Origin: JBFWRK01 sp050248955
GTDB taxonomy: Bacteria; Actinomycetota; Acidimicrobiia; Acidimicrobiales; Ilumatobacteraceae
Direction of reading: 5' to 3'
NCBI GenBank assembly: GCA_050248955.1
Contig: JBFWRK010000014.1
Location: forward strand, 66,504 to 130,503
Length of the DNA: 64,000 bases
Position numbers and translations under genes: made by a program
Part shown: one piece after another, positions 8,025 to 15,690 of the stretch
Layout of the letters: every line of letters starts with the position of its first letter
Position numbering within the stretch: the first letter of the stretch is position 1
The notes under the pieces: model-generated
What the model was told of the DNA's origin: nothing
What the model saw: the letters and a program-made list of their open reading frames with translations, nothing else
Databases searched by the model: none

Positions 8025-8939
8025 ATGACCGAACGCGTCGCCTACGACGAGTTCTCGATGTTCCACGAGAACGCTGCCGAGTTCGGCCTCGAGCACGCCG
8101 ACCCTCCGACCGTGCGACGCGAGCGGGTCGAGGTTGCGCCGGGCCGGTCGCTGAGCGCGCTCGTGTGGGGTGACCCACCGCCCGAGATCGTGCTGCTGCA
8201 CGGTGGCGCGCAGAACGCGCACACGTGGGACACGGTCGCGCTGGCGCTCGGACGACCGCTGGTCGCCATCGACCTCGCAGGTCACGGCCACTCCGACCCG
8301 ATCCTCGACGGCTCGGCGCTCGACCTCGCCACCAGCGCGGCCGACGTCGCCACGGTCATCCGTCGGCTCGCTCCCGACGCCCAGGTGGTGGCCGGCATGT
8401 CGCTGGGCGGCCTCACCACGCTCGCCCTGTACGCGCAGGCGCCCGACCTGGTGCGCCGGATCGTGCTCGTCGACGTGACCCCGGGCGTCGACGGCGAGAA
8501 GTCGAAGGCGATCGCCGCCTTCGTCGACGGACCGGCAGGCTTCGACAGCTTCGACGCGATCCTCGCCCGCACCATCGAGCACAACCCCACCCGCACCGTC
8601 GCGTCGCTCCGTCGTGGGGTGCTGCACAACGCGCTCCAGCTCGAGGACGGCACCTGGGTGTGGCGCCACGCGCGGGGCAGGGGCCTGCACCGCGACGGCG
8701 AGGGGCAGCCGTTCCAGGGCTTCGCACCGCTCTGGGACGTCGTGTCCACGGTGACCGTGCCGCTGATGCTCGCGCGCGGGATGCGCGAGCAGTCCGTGGT
8801 CGACGACGCCGACGAAGCGGAGCTGCTGCGGCGGTGCCCGCATGCGCGGATCGAGCACTTCGCCGACGCCGGCCACAGCCTGCAGGGCGACACACCGGTC
8901 GAGTTCGCGGCGGTCCTCGCCGACTTCATCGGGACGTGA
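8025..8939 (+). CDS. Alpha/beta hydrolase
   Basis: A 304-residue alpha/beta hydrolase. The oxyanion segment is LLHGGAQNAHTW, the nucleophile elbow is GMSLGG with the serine in the middle, the acid is probably in REQSVVDDAD and the histidine is in DAGHSLQG near the C-terminus. It lies one base behind the FeS subunit gene. It could open a lactone or ester, or hydrolyse a ring C-C bond after hydroxylation. The family does not fix the substrate. Confidence 0.88.
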   Translation: MTERVAYDEFSMFHENAAEFGLEHADPPTVRRERVEVAPGRSLSALVWGDPPPEIVLLHGGAQNAHTWDTVALALGRPLVAIDLAGHGHSDPILDGSALDLATSAADVATVIRRLAPDAQVVAGMSLGGLTTLALYAQAPDLVRRIVLVDVTPGVDGEKSKAIAAFVDGPAGFDSFDAILARTIEHNPTRTVASLRRGVLHNALQLEDGTWVWRHARGRGLHRDGEGQPFQGFAPLWDVVSTVTVPLMLARGMREQSVVDDADEAELLRRCPHARIEHFADAGHSLQGDTPVEFAAVLADFIGT

Positions 8940-8991
8940 TCCGGGCGGCCGGCACGTCGCAGACCGACACTCAGCACAGCAGGGGGATCTC

Positions 8992-9804
8992 ATGGGGCGT
9001 TTGGACAACAAGATCGCATTCGTCACGGGCGCGGCGCGCGGGCAAGGTCGCGAGCACTGCGTCCGCATGGCCGAGGAGGGCGCCGACATCATCGCGGTCG
9101 ACATCTGCGGCCCGGTGTCCGACGACAACCAGTTCCCGCCCGCCACGGCGGAGGACCTGGCGGAGACCGTACGGCTCGTCGAGGCACTCGGCCGACGGAT
9201 CGTCGCCCGGCAGGGCGACGTCCGCGATCTCGACGGCCTGCGCGCACTGTGCAGCGACGGAGCGACGGAGCTGGGGGGCATCGACATCGTCGTCGCCAAC
9301 GCTGGTGTCAGCAACTGGAACCGCTTCTGGGAGATGCCCGAGCAGCAGTGGCAGGACATGATCGACATCAACCTCACGGGCGTGTGGAAGACGCTGTCCG
9401 CGGCCGTGCCGATCATGGTCGAGCAGGGTCGCGGCGGGTCGATCATCATCACCAGCTCGGTCGCCGGCCTCAAGTCGCTGCCGGCACAGGCCCACTACTC
9501 GGCGGCCAAGCACGGGCTCGTCGGACTGTGCAAGTCCGCAGCGATCGAGCTCGGCCCGTACAACATCCGGGTCAACACCATCCATCCCTGGGGTGTGGCA
9601 ACCCCGATGGCCGAGGATCACCGGATCTTCGCGCTGATGGAGCAGCACCCCACGTACGCCGCCTCGTTCGCCGCGATCCTGGCCGAACCGATGATCGCCT
9701 CGGCGCGTCAGATCGCCGATGTGGTGCTGTTCCTCGCCAGCGACGAGGCGCGGGTCATCACCGGCGCCCAGATCCCTGCCGACATGGGGGCCACCAAGGT
9801 CTGA
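8992..9804 (+). CDS. Mycofactocin-type short-chain dehydrogenase
   Basis: A 270-residue SDR with the glycine motif TGAARGQGR, followed by MAEEGADIIAVDICGP, NAGVSN, a catalytic serine (SSVAG) and YSAAKHG. The AARGQGR plus EGADIIAVDIC combination marks the SDR subfamily that co-occurs with mycofactocin in actinobacteria and carries a non-exchangeable nicotinamide cofactor. The mycofactocin link is family knowledge; no mft maturation gene is in this window. It follows the Mo-hydroxylase/hydrolase genes after 52 bases with an AGGGGGA ribosome site, and is followed by a strong hairpin. It probably oxidises an alcohol intermediate. Confidence 0.88.
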   Translation: MGRLDNKIAFVTGAARGQGREHCVRMAEEGADIIAVDICGPVSDDNQFPPATAEDLAETVRLVEALGRRIVARQGDVRDLDGLRALCSDGATELGGIDIVVANAGVSNWNRFWEMPEQQWQDMIDINLTGVWKTLSAAVPIMVEQGRGGSIIITSSVAGLKSLPAQAHYSAAKHGLVGLCKSAAIELGPYNIRVNTIHPWGVATPMAEDHRIFALMEQHPTYAASFAAILAEPMIASARQIADVVLFLASDEARVITGAQIPADMGATKV

Positions 9805-9824
9805 CGGACTCGATCGCGCCGAGC

Positions 9825-9866
9825 GCGACACGGCCCGCCCGTCACTCGACGGGCGGGCCGTGTCGC
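9825..9866. terminator. Bidirectional hairpin terminator between convergent genes
   Basis: A perfect 19-base-pair stem (arms 9825-9843 and 9848-9866) encloses the loop ACTC. It lies between the convergent ends of two SDR genes (9804 plus, 9885 minus), so it can serve both directions. No long U-tract follows, as is common in high-GC actinobacteria. Confidence 0.85.
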
Positions 9867-9884
9867 TCCAGGGAGGGAGCCGGT

Positions 9885-10757
9885 TCAGACCTGGTCTTCG
9901 AGCGACCAGTTCTCGGGGATCGGGATCGACGTGCGGGCGAAGCTGCCGCCGTCGCACGATTGGATCACGATGCCCGACATGTACGTCGAGTCGTCGGACG
10001 CGAGGAACGTGGCCACCGCGGCGTTGTCCTTGAGGCTCGGCGGCCGGTTCACCTTCAGCGGCCCGGGGAACATGGTGAACGGGTCCCAGGTCGCCCCGGC
10101 GGCCTCCGCGAGCGCGGCCTCCTCGTACGACAGCCCGAGCACATCGGCGTCGGGCGGCATCGCGAAGTTCACCGACATGCCGTGCGTGGGGGACAACCCG
10201 TTCACGCGGATGCCGTAGCGACCCCAGTCGTAGGCCATGGCGCGCACCAGGCCGGCCGCACCGGCCTTGCCGGCGCAGTAGGCGCCGAAGCCCGGATACG
10301 CGTTGTGGCCGCCGGCGGAAACGGTGACGACGATGTTGCCGCCACCACCCTGCTTCTTCATCTGGCGGCACGCGTACTTGCCGGCGAAGTAGACGCCGTC
10401 GTACACGACCTTGTTGACGCCGCGCCACTGGTCGTAGGTCAGGTCCTCGAACGGGATCGTGCCGAACCCCTCGGGTGGGATGCCGGCGTTCGCGAACATG
10501 ATGTCGAGACGTCCGTAATTGTCGGCCGCGGCCTGGACCGCAGCCTCCAGGTCGGCCTCGATCGTGACGTCGGCCTTCAGACCGATCGCCGTACCCCCGG
10601 CATCGGTGATCTCAGCGGCCACCTTCTTGGTGCGGTCCTCGATCACATCGGTCACGACGACCTTGCCACCCTCGGCGGCCCACGTGAGCGCGCACAGGCG
10701 GCCGAGCCCCGATCCGCCTCCCGTGATGACGATGACCTTGTCCTCGAATCGCTGCAT
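9885..10757 (-). CDS. Short-chain dehydrogenase/reductase
   Basis: A 290-residue classical SDR. The cofactor motif is TGGGSGLG, then NAGIPP, a serine in VVTVSAGG and the Y-x-x-x-K site in YCAGKAG. Its length and an extended C-terminal substrate region (around MFPGPLKVNRPPSL) resemble hydroxysteroid or hydroxyacyl dehydrogenases. The ATG at 10757 has a GAGAGGGGAC ribosome site; an in-frame ATG at 10781 lacks one. It diverges from the molybdopterin subunit gene. Substrate unknown. Confidence 0.88.
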   Translation of the reverse strand: MQRFEDKVIVITGGGSGLGRLCALTWAAEGGKVVVTDVIEDRTKKVAAEITDAGGTAIGLKADVTIEADLEAAVQAAADNYGRLDIMFANAGIPPEGFGTIPFEDLTYDQWRGVNKVVYDGVYFAGKYACRQMKKQGGGGNIVVTVSAGGHNAYPGFGAYCAGKAGAAGLVRAMAYDWGRYGIRVNGLSPTHGMSVNFAMPPDADVLGLSYEEAALAEAAGATWDPFTMFPGPLKVNRPPSLKDNAAVATFLASDDSTYMSGIVIQSCDGGSFARTSIPIPENWSLEDQV

Positions 10758-10796
10758 GACGTCCCCTCTCGCCGGCTCCAATGGCCATCAATCAGT

Positions 10797-10808
10797 TCAC
10801 TGTAGTGA
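10797..10808. promoter_or_regulatory. Palindrome in divergent promoter region of SDR and Mo-subunit genes
   Basis: TCACT and AGTGA arms flank a two-base centre (GT). The site lies 40 bases upstream of the SDR start (10757) and about 107 bases upstream of the molybdopterin subunit. It is a candidate operator; no regulator can be assigned. Confidence 0.35.
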
Positions 10809-10901
10809 CGAATTGCCCTGCATCGTCAACCGGTCGCCGCCCGGTGGTGGACGGTCGATGAAGGCACGACGCTCAACAGTATTCGGTGGCCTCAATTCAC
10901 C

Positions 10902-10907
10902 TACGAT
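10902..10907 (+). promoter_or_regulatory. Candidate -10 box for leaderless molybdopterin-subunit transcript
   Basis: TACGAT is followed by seven bases and the ATG at 10915. This spacing places the probable transcription start at the ATG and supports 10915 over the in-frame ATG at 10906. Confidence 0.4.
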
Positions 10908-10914
10908 GCGGAGC

Positions 10915-13248
10915 ATGGCCGACACCTTCAGCCCCGTCGCCGCCCGATTCGTCGGGCAATCGGTGCAGCGGAAGGAGGACAAGCGGCTGCTGACAGGTCA
11001 CGGGCAGTACGTCGACGACGTCGCCGTCGCCGGGGTGCTCCACGGTGCGTTCCTCCGCAGCGACGTCGCACGTGGCGCCATCACCCACCTCGACACCGCC
11101 GCCGCGAAGGCACTGCCAGGCGTGGTGGCCGTGTTCACCTGGCTCGACTTCCACGAGCAGTTCGGTGAGGCCTACCACGCGATGCTCGGCGAGGCGCTGA
11201 CAGTGCCGCCGCCGCTCGCGATCACCGACGTCCGCCACGTCGGCGACCCGATCGCGTTCGTCGTCGCCGAGAACCGCTACCTCGCCGAGGACGCGTGCGA
11301 CCTGATCGAGGTCGAGATCGACCCGCAGCAGGCCGTCGTCGACTACCGCGTCGCCGCCGCCGACACCGAGAACATCGTCCACGCCGGGTGGGGCCTGCAG
11401 TCGAACACGATGATGGGCATGCCGTTCACGCCGCTCGTCGCCGATCTCGACGAGACGTTCGCGAACGCGGCGTACGTCGTCGAGGCCACGATCGAGCAGA
11501 ACCGCTACATCTGCGTGCCGATGGAGGGCCGGGGCATCGTCGCCCACTGGCAGCCGGGGCGTGGCGAGCTCGACATCATCGCGTCGTGCCAGAGCGTGCA
11601 CGAGACCCGCAACTTCTTCGCCCGCTACCTGGACGTCCCGGAGTCGAGCGTCCGGGTCACGGCGCGCGACGTCGGCGGTGGCTTCGGGCAGAAGATGTTC
11701 GTGTTCCGCGAAGAGTGCGCCGTGGTGCTCGCCTCGAAGCTGCTGGGCCGCCCCGTCAAGTGGATCGAGGACCGCCGCGAGAACCTGATCGCCGCACCGC
11801 ACTCGAGGAACGAGATCGGCACCGTGCGGCTGGCGATCGACGACGACCTGATCATCCAGGCGATCACGATCGACCACACCGCCGACGTCGGCGCCTACGC
11901 GGCCTGCCCGGCGGTCATCAACCCGGCCCTGCTGCCGGGGCCGTACCGCATCACCCGATCGGGCTTCTCGATGAACATGGTCTGGTCGAACACGATGGGG
12001 AAGGCCGCCTACCGCGGCCCCTGGATGTTCGAGACCACGGCCAGGGAGATGGCGATCGACGTGGCGGCCCGCCGGAACGGCCTCGATCCCATCGAGCTGC
12101 GCCGCCGCAACCTCCTGCGCTACGACGAGCTCCCGTTCACCAACCCGGCCGGCGAGGTGTTCCAGGAGATCACCCCGCTCGAGACCCTCGAGCAGGCGCT
12201 CGAGATGCTCGACCTCGACGCGTTCAGGGCCGAGCAGGCGGTGGCACGCGCCGAGGGTCGGCTGCTGGGCCTCGGCGTCTCCTGCTACGTCGAGCCGACG
12301 TCGATGTCGGCGCCGACGCTGGCGACCGAGGCGGCCACGATCCGCGTCGAGTCGAGCGGCAAGGTCGTCGCCTACATGGGCACCACGTCGCACGGCCAGA
12401 GCGTCGAGACGACCATGGCGCAGATCGTCGCCGACACGATCGGCGTGTCGTACGACGACGTCACGATCGTCCAGGCCGACACCCAGTCCACGCCGTACGG
12501 TCCGGGCACCGGCGGCAGTCGCACGGCGGTGATCGCCGGTGGCGCCGCGCACGACGCCTCGGTCGTGGTCCGCGACAAGATCCTCGCCATCGCGGCCCAC
12601 GCGCTCGAGGCCAACCGGGACGATCTCGTGATCGCCGACGGCGTGGTGTCGGTCCGCGGCACGCCGTCGCAGTCGAAGACGCTCCGCGAGATCGCCACCA
12701 CGGCGTACCGCGCCGCCGACTCGCTGCCGGCCGAGCTCGACTCGAGCCTCGAGGCGACCGTGCGGTTCCGCCCGTCGCGCCTGCCCACCTGGTCGAACGC
12801 CACCCACATCTGCGTGGTCGAGATCGACCGCACCAGCTGGGTGCCGCGCATCCTGCGCTACATCGTCGCCGAGGACTGCGGCCGCATGATCAACCCGCGG
12901 ATCGTCGAAGGGCAGATCTTCGGCGGCGTGGTGCAGGGCATCGGTGGCGTGCTGTACGAGGACTTCGTCTACGACAGCGACGGCAACCCGCTCACGACGT
13001 CGTTCATGGACTACCTGCTGCCCACCACCACCGAGGTGCCGCAGATCGAGGTCGGTCACATCGAGACGATCTCGACCACCAACCCCGGCGGGTACAAGGG
13101 CCTCGGCGAGGGCGGCGCGATCGGTTCGCACGCCTGCGTCGCCAACGCGGTCGGCGACGCGCTGGCGCCGCTCGGCGTCGACGTCACCCGCACCCCGCTC
13201 GGCCCGAACGACATCTTCGCCCTGGTCCGGGCGGCCGGCGCCGTCTGA
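10915..13248 (+). CDS. Molybdenum hydroxylase molybdopterin-binding (large) subunit
   Basis: A 777-residue large subunit of the xanthine dehydrogenase family. Motifs include the N-terminal VGQSVQRKEDKRLLTG, the Mo-cofactor loops GGGFGQK and AYRGPWMFE, TTSHGQS, GTGGSRTAV and the C-terminal GLGEGGAIGSH, whose glutamate is the catalytic base of the family. It has AYRGP rather than the AYxCSFR loop of form I CO dehydrogenase, so it is probably a hydroxylase of an organic substrate. Its partner subunits are at 6700-8023; four genes, one of them reversed, lie between. Confidence 0.9.
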   Translation: MADTFSPVAARFVGQSVQRKEDKRLLTGHGQYVDDVAVAGVLHGAFLRSDVARGAITHLDTAAAKALPGVVAVFTWLDFHEQFGEAYHAMLGEALTVPPPLAITDVRHVGDPIAFVVAENRYLAEDACDLIEVEIDPQQAVVDYRVAAADTENIVHAGWGLQSNTMMGMPFTPLVADLDETFANAAYVVEATIEQNRYICVPMEGRGIVAHWQPGRGELDIIASCQSVHETRNFFARYLDVPESSVRVTARDVGGGFGQKMFVFREECAVVLASKLLGRPVKWIEDRRENLIAAPHSRNEIGTVRLAIDDDLIIQAITIDHTADVGAYAACPAVINPALLPGPYRITRSGFSMNMVWSNTMGKAAYRGPWMFETTAREMAIDVAARRNGLDPIELRRRNLLRYDELPFTNPAGEVFQEITPLETLEQALEMLDLDAFRAEQAVARAEGRLLGLGVSCYVEPTSMSAPTLATEAATIRVESSGKVVAYMGTTSHGQSVETTMAQIVADTIGVSYDDVTIVQADTQSTPYGPGTGGSRTAVIAGGAAHDASVVVRDKILAIAAHALEANRDDLVIADGVVSVRGTPSQSKTLREIATTAYRAADSLPAELDSSLEATVRFRPSRLPTWSNATHICVVEIDRTSWVPRILRYIVAEDCGRMINPRIVEGQIFGGVVQGIGGVLYEDFVYDSDGNPLTTSFMDYLLPTTTEVPQIEVGHIETISTTNPGGYKGLGEGGAIGSHACVANAVGDALAPLGVDVTRTPLGPNDIFALVRAAGAV

Positions 13249-13291
13249 TCCGACGCCGTCCGATCCCGAGCCGGGCGACGTCGGCGAGCGC

Positions 13292-14428
13292 TCAGATAGC
13301 GAGCTGCTCGTCGATCAGCAGGGAGGCGAGGTGCTGGCGGTGGCGGCGCGGCGACCCGAACATCGCTTCGTCCAGCTTGGCGCGCTTCAGGAACAGGTGC
13401 GCATCGTGCTCCCAGGTGAACCCGATGCCGCCGTGCACCTGGATCGCGAGCGAGGCGACCCGCGCGCACGCCGGACCAGCGAAGGACTTCGCGATCGCTG
13501 CGGCATGTCGCACGTCCCCGCCGTCGTCGAGCACGTCGACGGCGTGGACCGCGGCGGCGCGTGACGCCTCGACGTCGGTGAACATGTTCGCGAGGTGGTG
13601 CTTGACCGCTTGGAACGACCCGATCGGCCTGCCGAACTGGAACCGCTGCTTGGCGTAGTCGGTGGCGATCTCGAGGATCCGCTCGGCGGCGCCCACGGCG
13701 TCGCACACCATCGCGATCGCACCGATCGCGGCGATCCGGCCGTGCAGGTCGGTCGCCGCGCCGGGCTCGGTGAGGAGCCGGGCGTCCGGGACGGTCACGT
13801 CGTCGAGGGTGACCGTCGCGAGCCGCCGGGTGCGATCGATCGTCGGTTCCACGGCGACGTGCACGCCGGGCGCCAGGCGGTCGACGACCGCCAGCGTGAC
13901 CCGGCCCTCGTCCTCGGTCGCCGCGACCACCAGGTGGTCGGCGACGTGGGCGTCGAGCACGAAGCGCGCCGCGCCGTTCACCGTGACCGAACCGCTTCCC
14001 GCAGCCCAACGCACCGACAGCTGGTGGGGGTCGTACGAGCCACCGACGCCGGTGAGCGCTACCGCGAGCAACCGCTCACCCGCGGCGACGTCGGGCAGCA
14101 GCTCGGATGCGAGGTCGGCGTTGGTCGCACCGATCAGAGCGCTGCCACCCACCAGCGCGCTCGGGACGAGCGGCGAGGGGGTGACCTGACGCCCGAGCTC
14201 GTGGAGGATCACCGCCAGATCGGCGTAGGACGCGCCCATGCCACCCAGCTCGGCCGGGATGTGGATCGCCGGCCACCCCAGCTCGGCCATCGACGACCAG
14301 AGCGATCGATCGAACCCGTCGGGGTCGTCGAGCAGCTCGCGCACGCGCCCGCTGGACGACCGGTCGACCAGCAATCGCCGGGCAGCGTCGCGCAGCTCGA
14401 TGCGCTCGTCGTCGGACAGGTGGGACAT
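13292..14428 (-). CDS. Acyl-CoA dehydrogenase, likely second subunit of a pair
   Basis: A 378-residue acyl-CoA dehydrogenase-fold protein. It starts SDDERIELRDAARRLL and contains ELGGMGASYADLAVIL, QRFQFGRPIGSFQAVKH and QVHGGIGFTWEHDAHLF. The middle beta domain is divergent and lacks the usual FxMTEP-type FAD motif. This resembles the partner subunits of alpha2beta2 steroid-type ACADs such as FadE28-FadE29. Its ATG shares one base with the stop of the upstream ACAD, so the two are translationally coupled. Heteromer formation is inferred. Confidence 0.88.
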   Translation of the reverse strand: MSHLSDDERIELRDAARRLLVDRSSSGRVRELLDDPDGFDRSLWSSMAELGWPAIHIPAELGGMGASYADLAVILHELGRQVTPSPLVPSALVGGSALIGATNADLASELLPDVAAGERLLAVALTGVGGSYDPHQLSVRWAAGSGSVTVNGAARFVLDAHVADHLVVAATEDEGRVTLAVVDRLAPGVHVAVEPTIDRTRRLATVTLDDVTVPDARLLTEPGAATDLHGRIAAIGAIAMVCDAVGAAERILEIATDYAKQRFQFGRPIGSFQAVKHHLANMFTDVEASRAAAVHAVDVLDDGGDVRHAAAIAKSFAGPACARVASLAIQVHGGIGFTWEHDAHLFLKRAKLDEAMFGSPRRHRQHLASLLIDEQLAI

Positions 14429-15636
14429 CAGCCGGCCTCCGGTTCCCTCGGCAGGCCCAGCACCCGTTCCCCGATGATGTTGCGCATGATCTCGTTGGTA
14501 CCGCCGCCGATGGTCCAGCTGTACGAGTTGATGTAGTCGTAGAGCCACTCCCCTGACTCCCAGCCGGCGCTCATCAGCGCCGGCCGCTCCACGTGGGCAT
14601 CGAGGCCCTGCAGCTCCGCGGCATCTCGCATCAGCCGCTGCAGCAGCTCGCTGTAGAAGAGCTTGACGATCGACGCCTCGTTGCCGACGCCGCCGCGACG
14701 GACGATGTTCGTCACCATCGTGCTCAGCAGCTGACGCAGCACCACCGCCTCGGCGTACCGCTCGGCCACGAGCTCGCGGGCGACCGGGTCGTTCCGCAGC
14801 GGCGTGCCGCGCTCGTCCGACCACCCCGTGAGCGCCTCGACGAGGGCGCCGACGCCGTTGCGCATGAACCGCTCCGCGAGCTCGACGATCACCACCCCGC
14901 GCTCGGAGGCGAGCGTGCTGTTGGTCACCGCCCACCCCTCGTTCTCCGGGCCCAGCCGGTTCGCCACCGGGATGCGGACCTCGTCGAGGAACGTCTCGCA
15001 GAACTCCGACTGGCCGGTCGCCTGCCTGATCGGGCGCACCTCGACCCCGGGCGAGCGCATGTCCATGAGGAGGAAGCTGATGCCCTTGCGCTTCGGTGCC
15101 CGCGGGTCGGTGCGGACCAGCAGGATGCACCAGTCGGCCTCGCGCGCCATGCTCGTCCAGACCTTCTGCCCCGTCACCACGTACTCGTCGCCGTCGCGCA
15201 CGGCCCGCGTCTCGAGCCCCGCCAGATCGGAGCCCGCGTTCGGCTCGGAGAACCCCTGGCACCACACCGCACCGTCCACGATCGGCCGGAGGAAACGCTC
15301 CTTCTGCTCGGTCGTACCCGAGTGCAGGATCGATGGGCCGGCGTTGTACAGCGCCACCTGGTACAGCCCGTTCCGTGGCGCGTCGGCCCGTGCGAGCTCC
15401 TCGGCGAGCACCACCTGCTCGAGCAGGCTGAAGCCGCCGCCGCCCCACTCGGTGGGCCAGTGCGGGGCGAAGTAGCCACCGGCGCGGAGCTCGGACCCCC
15501 ACCAGCGGTGGAAGGCCGCGAACTGCTCGTGCGAAGCACCGGCCTGCTGCCGGCGCCAATCAGCCGGCACGTGCTCGCCACACCACGCCCTGACTTCCCC
15601 GCGGAACGGCTCGAGGGTCGACAGTTCATCCAGCAT
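14428..15636 (-). CDS. Acyl-CoA dehydrogenase, first subunit of a pair
   Basis: A 402-residue acyl-CoA dehydrogenase with WPTEWGGGG near residue 60, the FAD-binding WCQGFSEPNAGSDLAG, VTGQKVWTS and the C-terminal GGGTNEIMRNIIGERVLGLP. It should desaturate an acyl-CoA using FAD and pass electrons to ETF. It is cotranscribed with the 378-residue ACAD gene at 13292 through a one-base stop/start overlap. It diverges from the tandem GntR gene, with only about 55 bases between them. Confidence 0.92.
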   Translation of the reverse strand: MLDELSTLEPFRGEVRAWCGEHVPADWRRQQAGASHEQFAAFHRWWGSELRAGGYFAPHWPTEWGGGGFSLLEQVVLAEELARADAPRNGLYQVALYNAGPSILHSGTTEQKERFLRPIVDGAVWCQGFSEPNAGSDLAGLETRAVRDGDEYVVTGQKVWTSMAREADWCILLVRTDPRAPKRKGISFLLMDMRSPGVEVRPIRQATGQSEFCETFLDEVRIPVANRLGPENEGWAVTNSTLASERGVVIVELAERFMRNGVGALVEALTGWSDERGTPLRNDPVARELVAERYAEAVVLRQLLSTMVTNIVRRGGVGNEASIVKLFYSELLQRLMRDAAELQGLDAHVERPALMSAGWESGEWLYDYINSYSWTIGGGTNEIMRNIIGERVLGLPREPEAG

Positions 15637-15673
15637 GCTCGCTCGCCACCTCAGTCGTCACGGCCCAGCCGAA

Positions 15674-15684
15674 AAGAGTATACT
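15674..15684 (+). promoter_or_regulatory. AAGAGTATACT promoter/operator element of the tandem GntR gene
   Basis: AAGAGTATACT contains the palindrome AGTATACT and a -10-like TATACT. GTATAC fits the general GntR operator pattern (GT-M-K-AC). It lies between the divergent ACAD pair and the tandem GntR gene, which suggests autoregulation. Six bases separate it from the proposed ATC start at 15691. Confidence 0.5.
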
Positions 15685-15690
15685 GCACTC

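Noticed and set aside
10897..13131. Long minus-strand open frame of 744 codons
   Set aside because: It lies opposite the molybdopterin subunit, whose motifs are continuous and correct. The minus-strand product has only low-complexity charged sequence.
13249..13291. Possible terminator between the Mo-subunit and ACAD genes
   Set aside because: Only six-base arms with a long loop can be drawn, too weak to call.
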